Positions 14,615 to 25,101 of a stretch of DNA of 53,148 nucleotides are shown one piece after another. This DNA comes from Lysobacterales bacterium (GTDB lineage: Bacteria; Pseudomonadota; Gammaproteobacteria; Xanthomonadales; Rhodanobacteraceae). Location: NCBI GenBank assembly GCA_014338185.1, contig QUBV01000014.1, positions 1 through 53,148 on the forward strand, written 5' to 3'. Within the stretch, counting starts at the first letter, position 1. The number at the start of each line of letters is the position of its first letter. The translations under genes were made by a program, and so were the position numbers. Under the pieces are notes generated by a model, which did no database searches, was not told where the DNA came from, and saw nothing but the letters and a program-made list of their open reading frames with translations.

Positions 14615-16354
14615 ATGTCCGAAAATACTGAAACGATGGTTGTGGACGCGGTGCCCTTCGATATCGAATGGCCCGAGTTTTCGGATACCTGCGATCGACG
14701 AATCTCGGAAGCCGTGTACACGTTCCTTGCCCTGCTCAGGGCGAGCGAAGCAGTCGCGGATGTCGAGTTAGTGGCGAGCAGTTGGAAGCCGCGCGCAAAG
14801 GACGCAGGCCAAGACCGCGCCCTGTGGGCGGAGCAAAGTCGCTCCTTGATGTCGGCCTACGTCAATCCTGCTCGCGAGAATTTGTTCGACCTTGAGTTGC
14901 GTGATCGCTACTCGGCGGGCTTGGCTCACAGCCTGTTGGATGAAGTACAACAGTACCTGCGACAGCCAGAGTGCGCTCGGGACCTGCCGCGCTGCATGAC
15001 CGGAGTCGAACTCATCGAGTATTACCTACAGCCTGTCTTTGATTCGCTGCAAGATGTGATCGCACCTGACGACTGGTCCAGGCTGCTAGAAGACCAGCAT
15101 GGCGGCGCAGTTCTTCTGGATCGTTTGGCCGTAATGACGCTTCGCCAATGGTTCGAGATGGATGGCGGCCGGGAGCTTGAGCGACTCCTTCAGTATCTGG
15201 TATTGGGCGAATACGAGATCGAGGAATATCAAAGCGGAAACTATCGTAACTTGTTCGAAAGTGCCGAAGATCGATTAGATCTGGAAACGAACAAAGAGCA
15301 CATATGCTGGAACGATGCCGGCGTTGACGCCTTACTTTCTGTGATTCCCGTTGTCCGAAGGCGTTGCCTCAAGGTTGAGCGGATACCTAGCCAGAGAGAG
15401 CCCAAAGGATTCCGGTACTTCTGCGAACTTTGCGATGAGAAGACCGAGCGGATCGCCAATGAGTGCGACCCGTCGAAGTCGGGCATGGGGAATGTCAGAT
15501 ACTGCGCAAAGCACGTAAGCGGAAGGCGAGGCAGTCGATACAAGGTGGATCTTCTCCAAAAAGAAGATTTTGACCGACTCTACATCTTGGTCTTGCAGGA
15601 AGCACGAAGAGATGAAAAATATAGGCGCCGAATATCCAAAATATCTGGAAACTTGTTGACACTGGCGTTCGGGCACACGGAGTGCTGTGAGTGCCGGCTC
15701 TGCGTTGATCGGGCCACGCTTCCATGTGCGTGGGGGGTGTTCTTGAATTTTAGATCAAGGAGCTCTCACTTCTGGATGAGCCCTCAAGGAAGCAGGGAGC
15801 ATATGAGCGCCGCTGATCTATCTAATGACGATTTCCATAGCTTGATGGCTTTTCATGCCAACGCGAGGAAAATGGCTTATCAGCTTGCTCAAAGCGATCT
15901 GCATTCTCTATCTTCCGAGCTTGACGAAGAGTTAAAGAGGCGTGGTGACTTTGCGGCTGCTCTGGACACGTTCCCGTCCATGAATAAGAAACTGCTCGGC
16001 CGACACAACACTATCTCGATCGTCAGGCTGCTGCGCGAGGGATATACGAAATCCGAAGTGGCTGAAAAGGTCAATCTGTCTCCAAGTGCGATTACACAAC
16101 GGGTGGAGAAACTGGAGGGCTGTTTCGACTATGCACCTGAGCGTGACCCACAGCTTAGGGCGTGGCCAATGTGCCTAGGCTGCATCGACGGCCCGCACAT
16201 CGCGAAATTCCGCATCCCTTCTCTGGACTTCGAGTGGCGTCACTCGGAAGACGAATACCGACACCTCGCTCCCTATCGCCGCGCGGTCTCGAATAGTCAA
16301 CGTCGCATGGGAATGTCATCGAGTTTTCCGACCAAATCCTCAGCACGCAGATGA
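14615..16354 (+). CDS. Large orphan protein with Cys-rich centre and C-terminal HTH, unknown function
   Basis: 579 residues from the ATG at 14615 (MSENTETMVVD), with GGAG 11 bases upstream. An in-frame ATG at 14576 is possible. No known domain is recognised over the N-terminal half, which is acidic and helical. The centre has Cys pairs: FCELCDEKTE followed ~25 residues later by RYCAKHV (C-x2-C ... C-x2-H, a possible zinc site), then ECCECRLCVDRATLPC. Near the C-terminus, SIVRLLREGYTKSEVAEKVNLS is a clear helix-turn-helix. The gene is visibly richer in A and T than its neighbours, suggesting separate acquisition. It occupies the cargo slot between rep and integrase and overlaps the integrase 3' end by 58 bases convergently. 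A defence or regulatory role is possible but unsupported. Confidence 0.75.
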   Translation: MSENTETMVVDAVPFDIEWPEFSDTCDRRISEAVYTFLALLRASEAVADVELVASSWKPRAKDAGQDRALWAEQSRSLMSAYVNPARENLFDLELRDRYSAGLAHSLLDEVQQYLRQPECARDLPRCMTGVELIEYYLQPVFDSLQDVIAPDDWSRLLEDQHGGAVLLDRLAVMTLRQWFEMDGGRELERLLQYLVLGEYEIEEYQSGNYRNLFESAEDRLDLETNKEHICWNDAGVDALLSVIPVVRRRCLKVERIPSQREPKGFRYFCELCDEKTERIANECDPSKSGMGNVRYCAKHVSGRRGSRYKVDLLQKEDFDRLYILVLQEARRDEKYRRRISKISGNLLTLAFGHTECCECRLCVDRATLPCAWGVFLNFRSRSSHFWMSPQGSREHMSAADLSNDDFHSLMAFHANARKMAYQLAQSDLHSLSSELDEELKRRGDFAAALDTFPSMNKKLLGRHNTISIVRLLREGYTKSEVAEKVNLSPSAITQRVEKLEGCFDYAPERDPQLRAWPMCLGCIDGPHIAKFRIPSLDFEWRHSEDEYRHLAPYRRAVSNSQRRMGMSSSFPTKSSARR

Positions 16355-17385
16355 GTGTATCGGCGCAGCATCTGCATCGACTTGTGCCCGCTGATCGCTG
16401 CGACTTCTTGATCGCTTAGGCCACCTTCGACCAAGCGGCTCACCGCCTCGTGACGCAGGTCGTGGAAATGCAGGTCGGTTAGGCCGAGCTCTTTCTTGAT
16501 GCCATTCCACACCTTCTTGAAATGATACGGCCGCCGCTGGCCGTCACGCCCAGGTTCGCCGAAGAACACCAGGTCGCAATCCGTAGGGCGGAGCGGGTAT
16601 GCCACTGCTGCCTGAAAGGCCTGCGTTGCGGCGCGAGTCAGGGGGACGGTTCGCGAGGAATCATTCTTGGTGTCCGAGAGCCGGACGATGCGGCGCTTGA
16701 TGTCGACCTGGCGAAGCCGGAGGCCGAGGATTTCGCCGGAGCGCATGCCCGTCTCCATCGCGATTCGGGCAATCCAACCGAGCATCGGGTTCGAGTGGGC
16801 ATCTACCGCGGCGAACAGCGCTCTTTCTTCGGTCGCACTGAGGCGTCGGTCTCGCCCCTCGGCGGGTTTGGGCTTTCGCACTTGCGCGACCGGATTCAGC
16901 GCCAGTCCCAAGCGCCATTCGCGAATCGCAGTGGTGAATAGGTGGCCGAGCAGCGCGAGCTCCAGGCGAACCGTCGACGCGGAGAGTAGGAGCGGCGTCT
17001 TGGAGCGGCCACGGGGCTGCCGGGCATTCGGGGTCGCTAGCCGCAGGTCGCGATAACGTGCCACCAGGTCGGGCGTGATCGCCGCCAAGGCGTACTTGCC
17101 GAAAAACTCGCGCAGGGGCTTAGCCCGTTCAATCTCGGTCTGCTGCGTGGCGGGCTTCTTGGTGGGCGTCACCTCGGAGAGGTAGCGATCCAGCGCTACG
17201 GCAAACGTCAGGCGCTCAGACGCGCCGCGCTCGATGTAGATGCCGCGTACCATCTCGTCTTCGGTGCGGCGCGCCCAGTCCTCGGCGTCGCGTTTGGTGC
17301 GGAACGTCTTGGCCGTGGTGGGCCATCCCTGCTTGCGGATGACCGCCTTCCAGGTCTCGGACGGCGTTCGTACAATCGTTGCCAT
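16297..17385 (-). CDS. int: Tyrosine site-specific integrase
   Basis: 362 residues starting at the ATG at 17385 (MATIVRTPSETW). The longer frame upstream crosses the promoter and the tRNA terminator. It has an N-terminal Arm-type DNA-binding region (KAVIRKQGWPTTAKTFRTKRDAEDWARR), a SAM-like core-binding domain, and a catalytic domain with R in GMRSGEILGLR, HDLRH, GHKSM and the tyrosine in RRYTHL. All four catalytic positions are present, so it should be active. It lies 132 bases past the 3' end of tRNA-Asn and points away from it, the usual arrangement for elements using a tRNA 3' end as attB. Its own coding end overlaps the convergent orphan gene. Confidence 0.95.
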   Translation of the reverse strand: MATIVRTPSETWKAVIRKQGWPTTAKTFRTKRDAEDWARRTEDEMVRGIYIERGASERLTFAVALDRYLSEVTPTKKPATQQTEIERAKPLREFFGKYALAAITPDLVARYRDLRLATPNARQPRGRSKTPLLLSASTVRLELALLGHLFTTAIREWRLGLALNPVAQVRKPKPAEGRDRRLSATEERALFAAVDAHSNPMLGWIARIAMETGMRSGEILGLRLRQVDIKRRIVRLSDTKNDSSRTVPLTRAATQAFQAAVAYPLRPTDCDLVFFGEPGRDGQRRPYHFKKVWNGIKKELGLTDLHFHDLRHEAVSRLVEGGLSDQEVAAISGHKSMQMLRRYTHLRAEDLVGKLDDIPMRR

Positions 17386-17394
17386 GGGGCGCTC

Positions 17395-17423
17395 CGGTAC
17401 CGGCACTGTACCGAAACTGTACC
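17395..17423. promoter_or_regulatory. Phased direct repeats upstream of int
   Basis: ACTGTACC occurs at 17405-17412 and 17416-17423, exactly 11 bases (one helical turn) apart, with a related CGGTACCGG at 17395-17403. They lie 10-38 bases upstream of the integrase start. They may bind a repressor or act as integrase arm-type or excisionase sites. Confidence 0.45.
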
Positions 17424-17484
17424 TCTGGCCGCGGCGGCGAGTCGAACGCCAATCAGGCGTTTCGTTCTCGCTTCCAGAAAAAAC

Positions 17485-17512
17485 AAAGGCCGGCAATCAC
17501 TTGCCGGCCTTT
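17485..17512 (-). terminator. Intrinsic terminator of tRNA-Asn
   Basis: A perfect 12-base-pair stem (AAAGGCCGGCAA and its complement) with a 4-base loop, followed on the minus strand by GTTTTTTC. It lies 5 bases past the tRNA CCA end and shields the integrase gene from tRNA transcription. Confidence 0.92.
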
Positions 17513-17517
17513 GAAGA

Positions 17518-17594
17518 TGGCGCCCGAAGTTGGACTCGAACCAACGACCCCCTGATTAACAGTCAAGTGCTCTAACCGGCTGAGCTATTCGGGC
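17518..17594 (-). tRNA. tRNA-Asn (GTT)
   Basis: 77 bases including encoded CCA. Acceptor arms GCCCGAA/TTCGGGC, D-arm AGCTCAGCCGGTTAGAGC, anticodon loop CTGTTAA giving anticodon GTT, and T-loop GGTTCGAGTCC. The gene is intact. Its 3' end faces the integrase and is the likely attachment site of the element. Confidence 0.96.
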
Positions 17595-17703
17595 GAGCCG
17601 CACATTGTCTTTTCGAGGCGGCTTCGCGTCAAGCCTTGGCGCGGTTCCGGCAGCGATCGCCGCGACCGGAACTCGCCGCCGGCCGCGGGGCCGCCGCGCC
17701 GGG

Positions 17704-18258
17704 TCAGCCGGCCGCCGCCAGGCACTGCGCGATGTGCGCGGGACTGGCGGTGCCATAGCGGACGCGGCCGCTTGCGCTGATCACGAGCGTGCGCGCACTG
17801 GCTGCGCCGCCTGACCGGTCACAGATGGTCAGGGTGGCGTTGCTGCCGCCGGCACTGCCGTCGGGCTGGTAGTTGATACGGCTGCGGGCGCTGCTGCCCA
17901 CCACCGCGGTGCCCTCGGGCAGCGCCTGCTGCAGCGTGAGCACGGTGTCGCCGGAGCCCAGCTCGCGGTCATGGTCGGCGTCGACGAAGGCAACCCAGCC
18001 GTGCTGCCACTGCTCGCCGTCGTCGCAGACCTGCTGGTTGGCGCTCGGGCACAGCACCACGTGGCGGCCTTGCGATACCGCGCTGATGCGCGCGGTATTG
18101 AACGCGCCGGCCAGGGTCAGGCGCGCCGTGGTGCTGCGTGTGTTGCCGACCAGGCTGCCGAACGACGGCAGTGCGACCCCGGCGAGGATCGCGGCGAGCG
18201 CGAGCACGCATATGAGTTCGACCAGGGTGAATCCACGCGGGGGCTGGCGCTGGCACAT
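17704..18258 (-). CDS. Type IV pseudopilin, GspH/FimT family
   Basis: 184 residues from the ATG at 18258. A short basic leader (MCQRQPPRG) is followed by FTLVELICVLALAAILAGVALPSF, the prepilin cleavage site (G/FTLVE) and hydrophobic spine of type IV pilin-like proteins. The rest fits FimT/GspH minor pseudopilins, with conserved cysteines at C-PSANQQVC and at the C-terminal disulfide pair (TICDRSGG ... AQCLA). It would be processed by prepilin peptidase and sit in the inner membrane as part of a pilus tip or priming complex. It stands alone here, divergent from uvrB. FimT-like proteins in related bacteria have been linked to DNA uptake. Confidence 0.88.
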   Translation of the reverse strand: MCQRQPPRGFTLVELICVLALAAILAGVALPSFGSLVGNTRSTTARLTLAGAFNTARISAVSQGRHVVLCPSANQQVCDDGEQWQHGWVAFVDADHDRELGSGDTVLTLQQALPEGTAVVGSSARSRINYQPDGSAGGSNATLTICDRSGGAASARTLVISASGRVRYGTASPAHIAQCLAAAG

Positions 18259-18413
18259 GGCTGCTGCATCCTGCAGGGGTGGGGTGCCCATGCTGCGTGT
18301 AGCGGGTGCCGCGCGACGATGGCGGCGGGCCGTGCCGGCCTGTAGGAAAAGGCCCTGCCGCCGCGCGCGATTCCACTGGTTGGATTGGCCGGCGCCACCC
18401 ATACTTGTCGTGC

Positions 18414-20450
18414 ATGCACCCGGACGACTCCCGCGAACGCTTCCAGCTCGTCGCGCCCTATCGACCGGCCGGTGACCAGCCGGCCGCGATCGATGCCCTC
18501 GTGCGCGGATTCGACGCGGGCGTGGCACAGCAGACGCTGCTGGGCGTGACCGGCTCGGGCAAGACCTACACGATCGCCAACGTGGTCGAGCGCGTGCAGA
18601 AGCCGACCATCGTGATGGCGCCCAACAAGACGCTCGCGGCGCAGTTGTATGGCGAGTTCAAGGAGTTCTTCCCGCACAACGCGGTCGAGTACTTCGTGAG
18701 CTACTACGACTACTACCAGCCCGAGGCCTACGTGCCTGCGAGCGACACCTACATCGAGAAGGATTCCTCGATCAACGACCACATCGAGCAGATGCGGTTG
18801 GCTGCGACCAAGGCGCTGCTGTCGCGTCGCGATGCGCTGATCGTCGCCTCGGTGTCGGCCATCTACGGTCTGGGCGATCCCGAGGATTACCTGCAGATGC
18901 GGCTCATCCTCGCGCGCGGCGAGCGCATCGACCAGCGCCAGCTGCTGCGCCACCTCACCGAACTGCAGTACGTGCGCAACGAGGTGGACCTGCGTCGCGG
19001 CAGCTACCGCGTGCGCGGCGAGGTGATCGACGTGTTTCCGGCCGAATCCGAGACCGAGGCGCTGCGGATCGAACTGTTCGATGGCGAGATCGACAACCTC
19101 TCGCTGTTCGATCCGCTTACCGGCGCGCTGCTGCGGCGCGTGCCGCGCCATGTGGTCTATCCCAAGACCCATTACGCCACCACGCGCCAGGCCACGCTCA
19201 ACGCGATCGAGACGATCAAGGCCGAGCTCAAGGACCGTCTCGACGAGCTGTACCGCGCCAACAGGCTGGTCGAGGCGCAGCGGCTGGAGCAGCGTACGCG
19301 CTTCGATCTGGAGATGATGGCCGAGGTGGGCTACTGCAGCGGCATCGAGAACTACTCGCGCCACCTCACGCGGCGCCAGCCCGGGGAGCCACCGCCGACG
19401 CTGTTCGACTACCTGCCGGCGGACGCGTTGCTGGTGATCGACGAATCGCACGTGACGATCCCGCAGATCGGCGCGATGTACAAGGGTGATCGCTCGCGCA
19501 AGGAGACGCTGGTGGAGTTCGGATTCCGGCTGCCTTCCGCGCTCGACAACCGCCCGCTCAAGTTCCCGGAGTGGGAGCAGCGCGTGCCGCGCGCGATCTG
19601 CGTGTCGGCCACGCCCGGGCCGTACGAACTGGACAGGTCGCGCGGCAACATCGTCGAACTGGTGGTGCGGCCGACCGGCCTGGTCGATCCGCAGGTGGAG
19701 GTGCGCCCCGCGCGCACCCAGGTCGACGATCTGCTCGGCGAGGCCAATGCGCGCATCGCACAGGGCGACCGCGTGCTCGTCACCACGCTCACCAAGCGCA
19801 TGGCCGAGAACCTCACCGAATATCTCGACGAGCACGGCGTGCGCGTGCGCTACCTGCACTCGGACATCGACACCGTCGAGCGGGTCGAGATCATCCGCGA
19901 CCTGCGACTGGGCAAGTTCGACGTGCTGGTGGGCATCAACCTGCTGCGCGAGGGGCTGGACATGCCCGAGGTGTCGCTGGTGGCGGTGCTCGACGCCGAC
20001 AAGGAAGGTTTCCTGCGTTCCACCGGGTCGTTGATCCAGACCATTGGTCGTGCCGCGCGCAACCTGCGCGGCACCGCGATCCTGTACGCCGACAGCGTGA
20101 CGCGCTCGATGCGCGCCGCGATCGACGAGACCGCGCGCCGGCGCGCGCGCCAGCTCGAGTTCAACCGCGCCCATGGCATCACGCCGCGCTCGGTCGAGCG
20201 CCGCATCACCGACATCATGGAAGGCGCGCGCAGCGATGCGGATGCGCCGCGTCGCGGTACCCGCGCCGCGCCGCGCAAGGTGGCCGAGCCCGCCGCCGAC
20301 TACGAAGTGCTCACGCCCGTGCAACTGGCCGCGAAGCTGCGCGAACTGGAGGCGCGCATGTACCAGCATGCGCGCGATCTGGAGTTCGAGGAGGCCGCGC
20401 GACTGCGCGACCGCATCCACGCGCTGCGCGAACAGGAGCTGCGCAGCTGA
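18414..20450 (+). CDS. uvrB: Excinuclease ABC subunit B
   Basis: 678 residues, normal length for UvrB, the damage-verifying helicase-like subunit of nucleotide excision repair. The start is the ATG at 18414 ([26 protein letters not shown]). Walker A is in [13 protein letters not shown] near residue 42, the beta-hairpin region is [32 protein letters not shown] near 95-125, and helicase motifs include DESHVTIPQ and [26 protein letters not shown]. The C-terminal UVR motif (LREQELRS end) that contacts UvrC is present. Divergently arranged from the FimT-like gene and followed by tRNA-Val. No irregularities. Confidence 0.97.
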   Translation: MHPDDSRERFQLVAPYRPAGDQPAAIDALVRGFDAGVAQQTLLGVTGSGKTYTIANVVERVQKPTIVMAPNKTLAAQLYGEFKEFFPHNAVEYFVSYYDYYQPEAYVPASDTYIEKDSSINDHIEQMRLAATKALLSRRDALIVASVSAIYGLGDPEDYLQMRLILARGERIDQRQLLRHLTELQYVRNEVDLRRGSYRVRGEVIDVFPAESETEALRIELFDGEIDNLSLFDPLTGALLRRVPRHVVYPKTHYATTRQATLNAIETIKAELKDRLDELYRANRLVEAQRLEQRTRFDLEMMAEVGYCSGIENYSRHLTRRQPGEPPPTLFDYLPADALLVIDESHVTIPQIGAMYKGDRSRKETLVEFGFRLPSALDNRPLKFPEWEQRVPRAICVSATPGPYELDRSRGNIVELVVRPTGLVDPQVEVRPARTQVDDLLGEANARIAQGDRVLVTTLTKRMAENLTEYLDEHGVRVRYLHSDIDTVERVEIIRDLRLGKFDVLVGINLLREGLDMPEVSLVAVLDADKEGFLRSTGSLIQTIGRAARNLRGTAILYADSVTRSMRAAIDETARRRARQLEFNRAHGITPRSVERRITDIMEGARSDADAPRRGTRAAPRKVAEPAADYEVLTPVQLAAKLRELEARMYQHARDLEFEEAARLRDRIHALREQELRS

Positions 20451-20546
20451 CGTCGGCACGGCCTGCCCGGCCCTGCGCCGGTTGTCCGCGACCGGGTGCT
20501 GTGCTACCTTGCGCGACCCTCGCCGGGCCACCGGATCCGGCGTTGT

Positions 20547-20621
20547 GGGCGCGTAGCTCAGCGGTAGAGCACTACCTTGACATGGTAGGGGTCACAGGTT
20601 CGATCCCTGTCGCGCCCACCA
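20547..20621 (+). tRNA. tRNA-Val (GAC)
   Basis: 75 bases with encoded CCA. Acceptor GGGCGCG/CGCGCCC, D-arm GCTCAGCGGTAGAGC, anticodon loop TTGACAT (anticodon GAC), T-arm CAGGTTCGATCCCTG. It lies between uvrB and thrS. Confidence 0.96.
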
Positions 20622-20712
20622 GCCCATTGGCACCCGCGCGGCCAGTGGCAATGCCTGCGGCGACCGGTGCCGCTCGATGGCGGGAGTTGTAGTTCGAAAG
20701 AACACAATCACG

Positions 20713-20742
20713 ATGACGCGAACCTGGACCAGCCCGAACTGA
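20713..20742 (+). CDS. Candidate Thr-rich leader peptide upstream of thrS
   Basis: A 9-codon mini-ORF encoding MTRTWTSPN, with three Thr codons in its first six. It ends 26 bases before a terminator hairpin and 70 bases before thrS. This layout is what ribosome-mediated attenuation would need. The ribosome site is weak (GAAAGAACA upstream), and a competing antiterminator stem was not worked out. Treat as a hypothesis. Confidence 0.35.
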   Translation: MTRTWTSPN

Positions 20743-20768
20743 ACGCGCACAAGGTTTGACCGCTGTCG

Positions 20769-20792
20769 AAAGGGCGCCTTGGCGCCCTTTTT
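20769..20792 (+). terminator. Terminator/attenuator hairpin before thrS
   Basis: AAAGGGCG pairs with CGCCCTTT around the loop CCTTGG, followed by TT and GTTTG. It lies 20 bases upstream of the thrS start and could end tRNA-Val transcription or act as an attenuator for thrS. Confidence 0.75.
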
Positions 20793-20812
20793 GTTTGCCC
20801 GAGTATCACGCC

Positions 20813-22720
20813 ATGATCAACATCACGCTTCCCGACGGCAGCCAGCGCCAGTTCGAGCAGCCGCCCACGATCGCCGCCATCGCCGCCTCGATCGGTGCGG
20901 GCCTGGCCAAGGCCGCACTGGCTGGCAAGATCGACGGCCAACTGGTCGACACCAGCCGCATCGTCGACCACGACGCGCGCGTGGAAATCGTCACCGACAA
21001 GTCGCCCGAGGCGCTCGAGGTGATCCGCCATTCGACCGCCCACCTGCTGGCGCAGGCGGTGCAGCGCCTGTTTCCCGGAACACAGGTGACGATCGGGCCG
21101 GTGATCGAGGATGGCTTCTTCTACGACTTCGCGCCCAAGGGCGAGCCGTTCAAGCCCGAGGATCTGCCGGCCATCGAGGCAGAGATGCAGCGGATCGCCA
21201 AGGAGGCGCTGCCGTTGTCGCGCAGTGTCAAGTCGCGTGACGAGGCGGTGGCCTTCTTCCGTGGCCTGGGCGAGGACTACAAGGCCGAAATCATCCAGTC
21301 GATCCCGGCCAACGAGGAGCTGTCGCTGTACAGCCAGGGCGAATTCACCGACCTGTGCCGTGGCCCGCACGTGCCCGACACCGGGCGGCTCAAGTCGTTC
21401 AAGCTCATGAAGACGGCCGGTGCGTACTGGCGCGGCGATTCCAACAACGCGATGCTCAGCCGCATCTACGGCACTGCCTGGCTCAATGACAAGGATCTCA
21501 AGGCCTACCTCACGCGCATCGAGGAGGCCGAGAAGCGCGACCATCGCAAGCTCGGGCGGCAGCTGGACCTGTTCCACATGCAGGAAGAGGCGCCCGGCAT
21601 GGCGTTCTGGCATCCGAAGGGCTGGGCGCTGTGGCAGCAGGTGGAGCAGTACATGCGCCGCGTGTACATCGCCTCGGGCTATGCCGAGGTGCGCTGCCCG
21701 GCGATCCTGGACGTGTCGCTGTGGAAGAAGTCCGGCCACTGGGACAACTACAAGGACAACATGTTCTTCACCGAGTCGGAGAAGCGTACCTACGCGGTGA
21801 AGCCGATGAACTGTCCCGGCCACGTGCAGATCTTCAAGTCCGACCTGCGCAGCTACCGCGACCTGCCGATCCGCATCGGCGAGTTTGGCGGCTGCACGCG
21901 CAACGAACCCTCGGGTGCGCTGCACGGGTTGCTGCGCGTGCGCAGCTTCACCCAGGATGACGGCCACATCTTCTGCACCGAGGACCAGATCGAATCCGAG
22001 GTGGTCGCGTTCCACCAGCAAGCGCTCAAGGTGTATGCGGATTTCGGCTTCCACGACGTCGAGCTCATGCTCGCGCTGCGGCCCACGCCGCGGCTGGGCG
22101 ATGACGCGATCTGGGACAAGGCCGAGGATGCGCTGCGCGCGGCACTGCGCAAGGCCGGAGCGCAGTGGACCGAGTTGCCGGGCGAGGGCGCCTTCTACGG
22201 TCCCAAGATCGAGTACCACCTGCGCGATGCGATCGGCCGCGACTGGCAGCTGGGCACGATGCAGGTGGATTTCTCGATGCCGGGCCGGCTCGGCGCCGAA
22301 TACGTGGGCGAGGACTCGGCGCGGCACGTGCCGGTCATGCTGCACCGGGCCATCGTGGGTTCGATGGAGCGCTTCCTGGGCATCCTCATCGAGCACCATT
22401 CTGGTGCATTTCCGGCCTGGCTCGCGCCGGTCCAGGCGGTGCTCATGAACATCACCGACGCGCAGGCCGGCTTTGCCGCCGAGACCGCGCAAGCCCTTGT
22501 CGCGCAAGGCTTCCGGGTCGAGGCGGATTTGCGCAACGAAAAGATCGGCTATAAAATCCGCGAACACACGCTGGCCAAGGTGCCGTATCTGCTGGTCGTT
22601 GGCGACCGCGAGAGGGATGCGGGAGCCGTCGCCGTGCGCACGCGCGCAGGCGAAGACTTGGGATCGATGCCGATCGCCGACTTCGTGCAGCGTCTGGAGT
22701 CCGAAACGCGCCTGGGCTAA
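20813..22720 (+). CDS. thrS: Threonyl-tRNA synthetase
   Basis: 635 residues, full family length. The N-terminal TGS domain ([17 protein letters not shown]...) runs to about 62. The editing/second additional domain contains [17 protein letters not shown]. The class II catalytic core includes motif 2 and the zinc-binding cysteine in [10 protein letters not shown]. The C-terminal anticodon-binding domain holds [30 protein letters not shown]. It charges tRNA-Thr in the cytoplasm. The start ATG at 20813 is 20 bases past a terminator hairpin, and a Thr-rich mini-ORF precedes that, so expression may respond to threonyl-tRNA level. First gene of the thrS-infC-rpmI-rplT-pheST cluster. Confidence 0.97.
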   Translation: MINITLPDGSQRQFEQPPTIAAIAASIGAGLAKAALAGKIDGQLVDTSRIVDHDARVEIVTDKSPEALEVIRHSTAHLLAQAVQRLFPGTQVTIGPVIEDGFFYDFAPKGEPFKPEDLPAIEAEMQRIAKEALPLSRSVKSRDEAVAFFRGLGEDYKAEIIQSIPANEELSLYSQGEFTDLCRGPHVPDTGRLKSFKLMKTAGAYWRGDSNNAMLSRIYGTAWLNDKDLKAYLTRIEEAEKRDHRKLGRQLDLFHMQEEAPGMAFWHPKGWALWQQVEQYMRRVYIASGYAEVRCPAILDVSLWKKSGHWDNYKDNMFFTESEKRTYAVKPMNCPGHVQIFKSDLRSYRDLPIRIGEFGGCTRNEPSGALHGLLRVRSFTQDDGHIFCTEDQIESEVVAFHQQALKVYADFGFHDVELMLALRPTPRLGDDAIWDKAEDALRAALRKAGAQWTELPGEGAFYGPKIEYHLRDAIGRDWQLGTMQVDFSMPGRLGAEYVGEDSARHVPVMLHRAIVGSMERFLGILIEHHSGAFPAWLAPVQAVLMNITDAQAGFAAETAQALVAQGFRVEADLRNEKIGYKIREHTLAKVPYLLVVGDRERDAGAVAVRTRAGEDLGSMPIADFVQRLESETRLG

Positions 22721-22763
22721 GGCCAGCGCGCTCGGGTGCGTTTTCCTTTTGGAGGGTTGACCT

Positions 22764-23288
22764 ATCGCCATCGAAAGCAAGCCGAATCGCCGCAACCACG
22801 AGATCCGGGTGCCGCGCGTTCGAGTCATTGGCCCGGAAGGTGAGCAGGTCGGCATCCTCAGCCGCGACGAGGCATTGTCGATGGCGCAGGACGCGGGACT
22901 CGACCTCGTCGAAATCCAGCCCAACGGCGATCCGCCGGTGTGCCGCATCATGGATTTCGGCAAGTTCAAGTTCGAGGCGCAGAAGAAGGCGCACGCGGCC
23001 AAGAAGAAGCAGAAGCAGGTCGAGATCAAGGAACTCAAGTTTCGCCCGGTCACCGACGTGGGCGACTACCAGATCAAGATGCGCAACCTGCGCCGCTTCC
23101 TCGAAGACGGCGACAAGGTCAAGATCACGATCCGCTTCCGCGGTCGCGAGATGTCGCACCAGGAACTGGGTCGGGCGATGGTCGACAAGATCACCGCCGA
23201 AATCGCCGAGGAAGCGGTGATCGAACAGTTTCCACGCATGGAAGGGCGCCTCATGGTCATGATGATCGCGCCCAAGAAGAAGCAGTAG
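22764..23288 (+). CDS. infC: Translation initiation factor IF-3, ATC start codon
   Basis: 174 residues. No ATG or GTG fits the N-terminus. The conserved start region ([23 protein letters not shown]) begins with ATC at 22764, 8 bases after GGAGG. IF-3 genes are well known to use rare AUU/AUC/AUA starts, because IF-3 itself rejects non-canonical starts and so limits its own synthesis. The first ATG-free frame without this start would lose the first 15+ residues of the N-domain. The protein has the N-domain, lysine-rich linker ([22 protein letters not shown]) and C-domain ([31 protein letters not shown]). It binds the 30S subunit and governs start-codon and initiator-tRNA selection. An in-frame ATC two codons later (22770) is the alternative. 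Confidence 0.95.
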   Translation: MAIESKPNRRNHEIRVPRVRVIGPEGEQVGILSRDEALSMAQDAGLDLVEIQPNGDPPVCRIMDFGKFKFEAQKKAHAAKKKQKQVEIKELKFRPVTDVGDYQIKMRNLRRFLEDGDKVKITIRFRGREMSHQELGRAMVDKITAEIAEEAVIEQFPRMEGRLMVMMIAPKKKQ

Positions 23289-23396
23289 TCAGGAGCCGAC
23301 CCGCGCTCGCGGGTCACACAAGCCGGCATGAGCAGGACGGAAAGCGTGGCCCAGCCACCGCTCGCGCCAGTCACGAAAACACAGGAAGGACATGTC

Positions 23397-25098
<1,702 letters not shown>

Positions 25099-25101
25099 AC
25101 C

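Noticed and set aside
17436-17450. A tRNA T-arm look-alike (GGCG-TTCGACT-CGCC on the minus strand) upstream of int
   Set aside because: Only the T-arm resembles a tRNA, no acceptor or anticodon part accompanies it. It could be a relic but cannot be told from chance.
18117-20531. An 804-codon minus-strand open frame across uvrB, and similar long frames across thrS, pheST and others
   Set aside because: High GC content produces long antisense open frames. The sense strands encode full-length known proteins.
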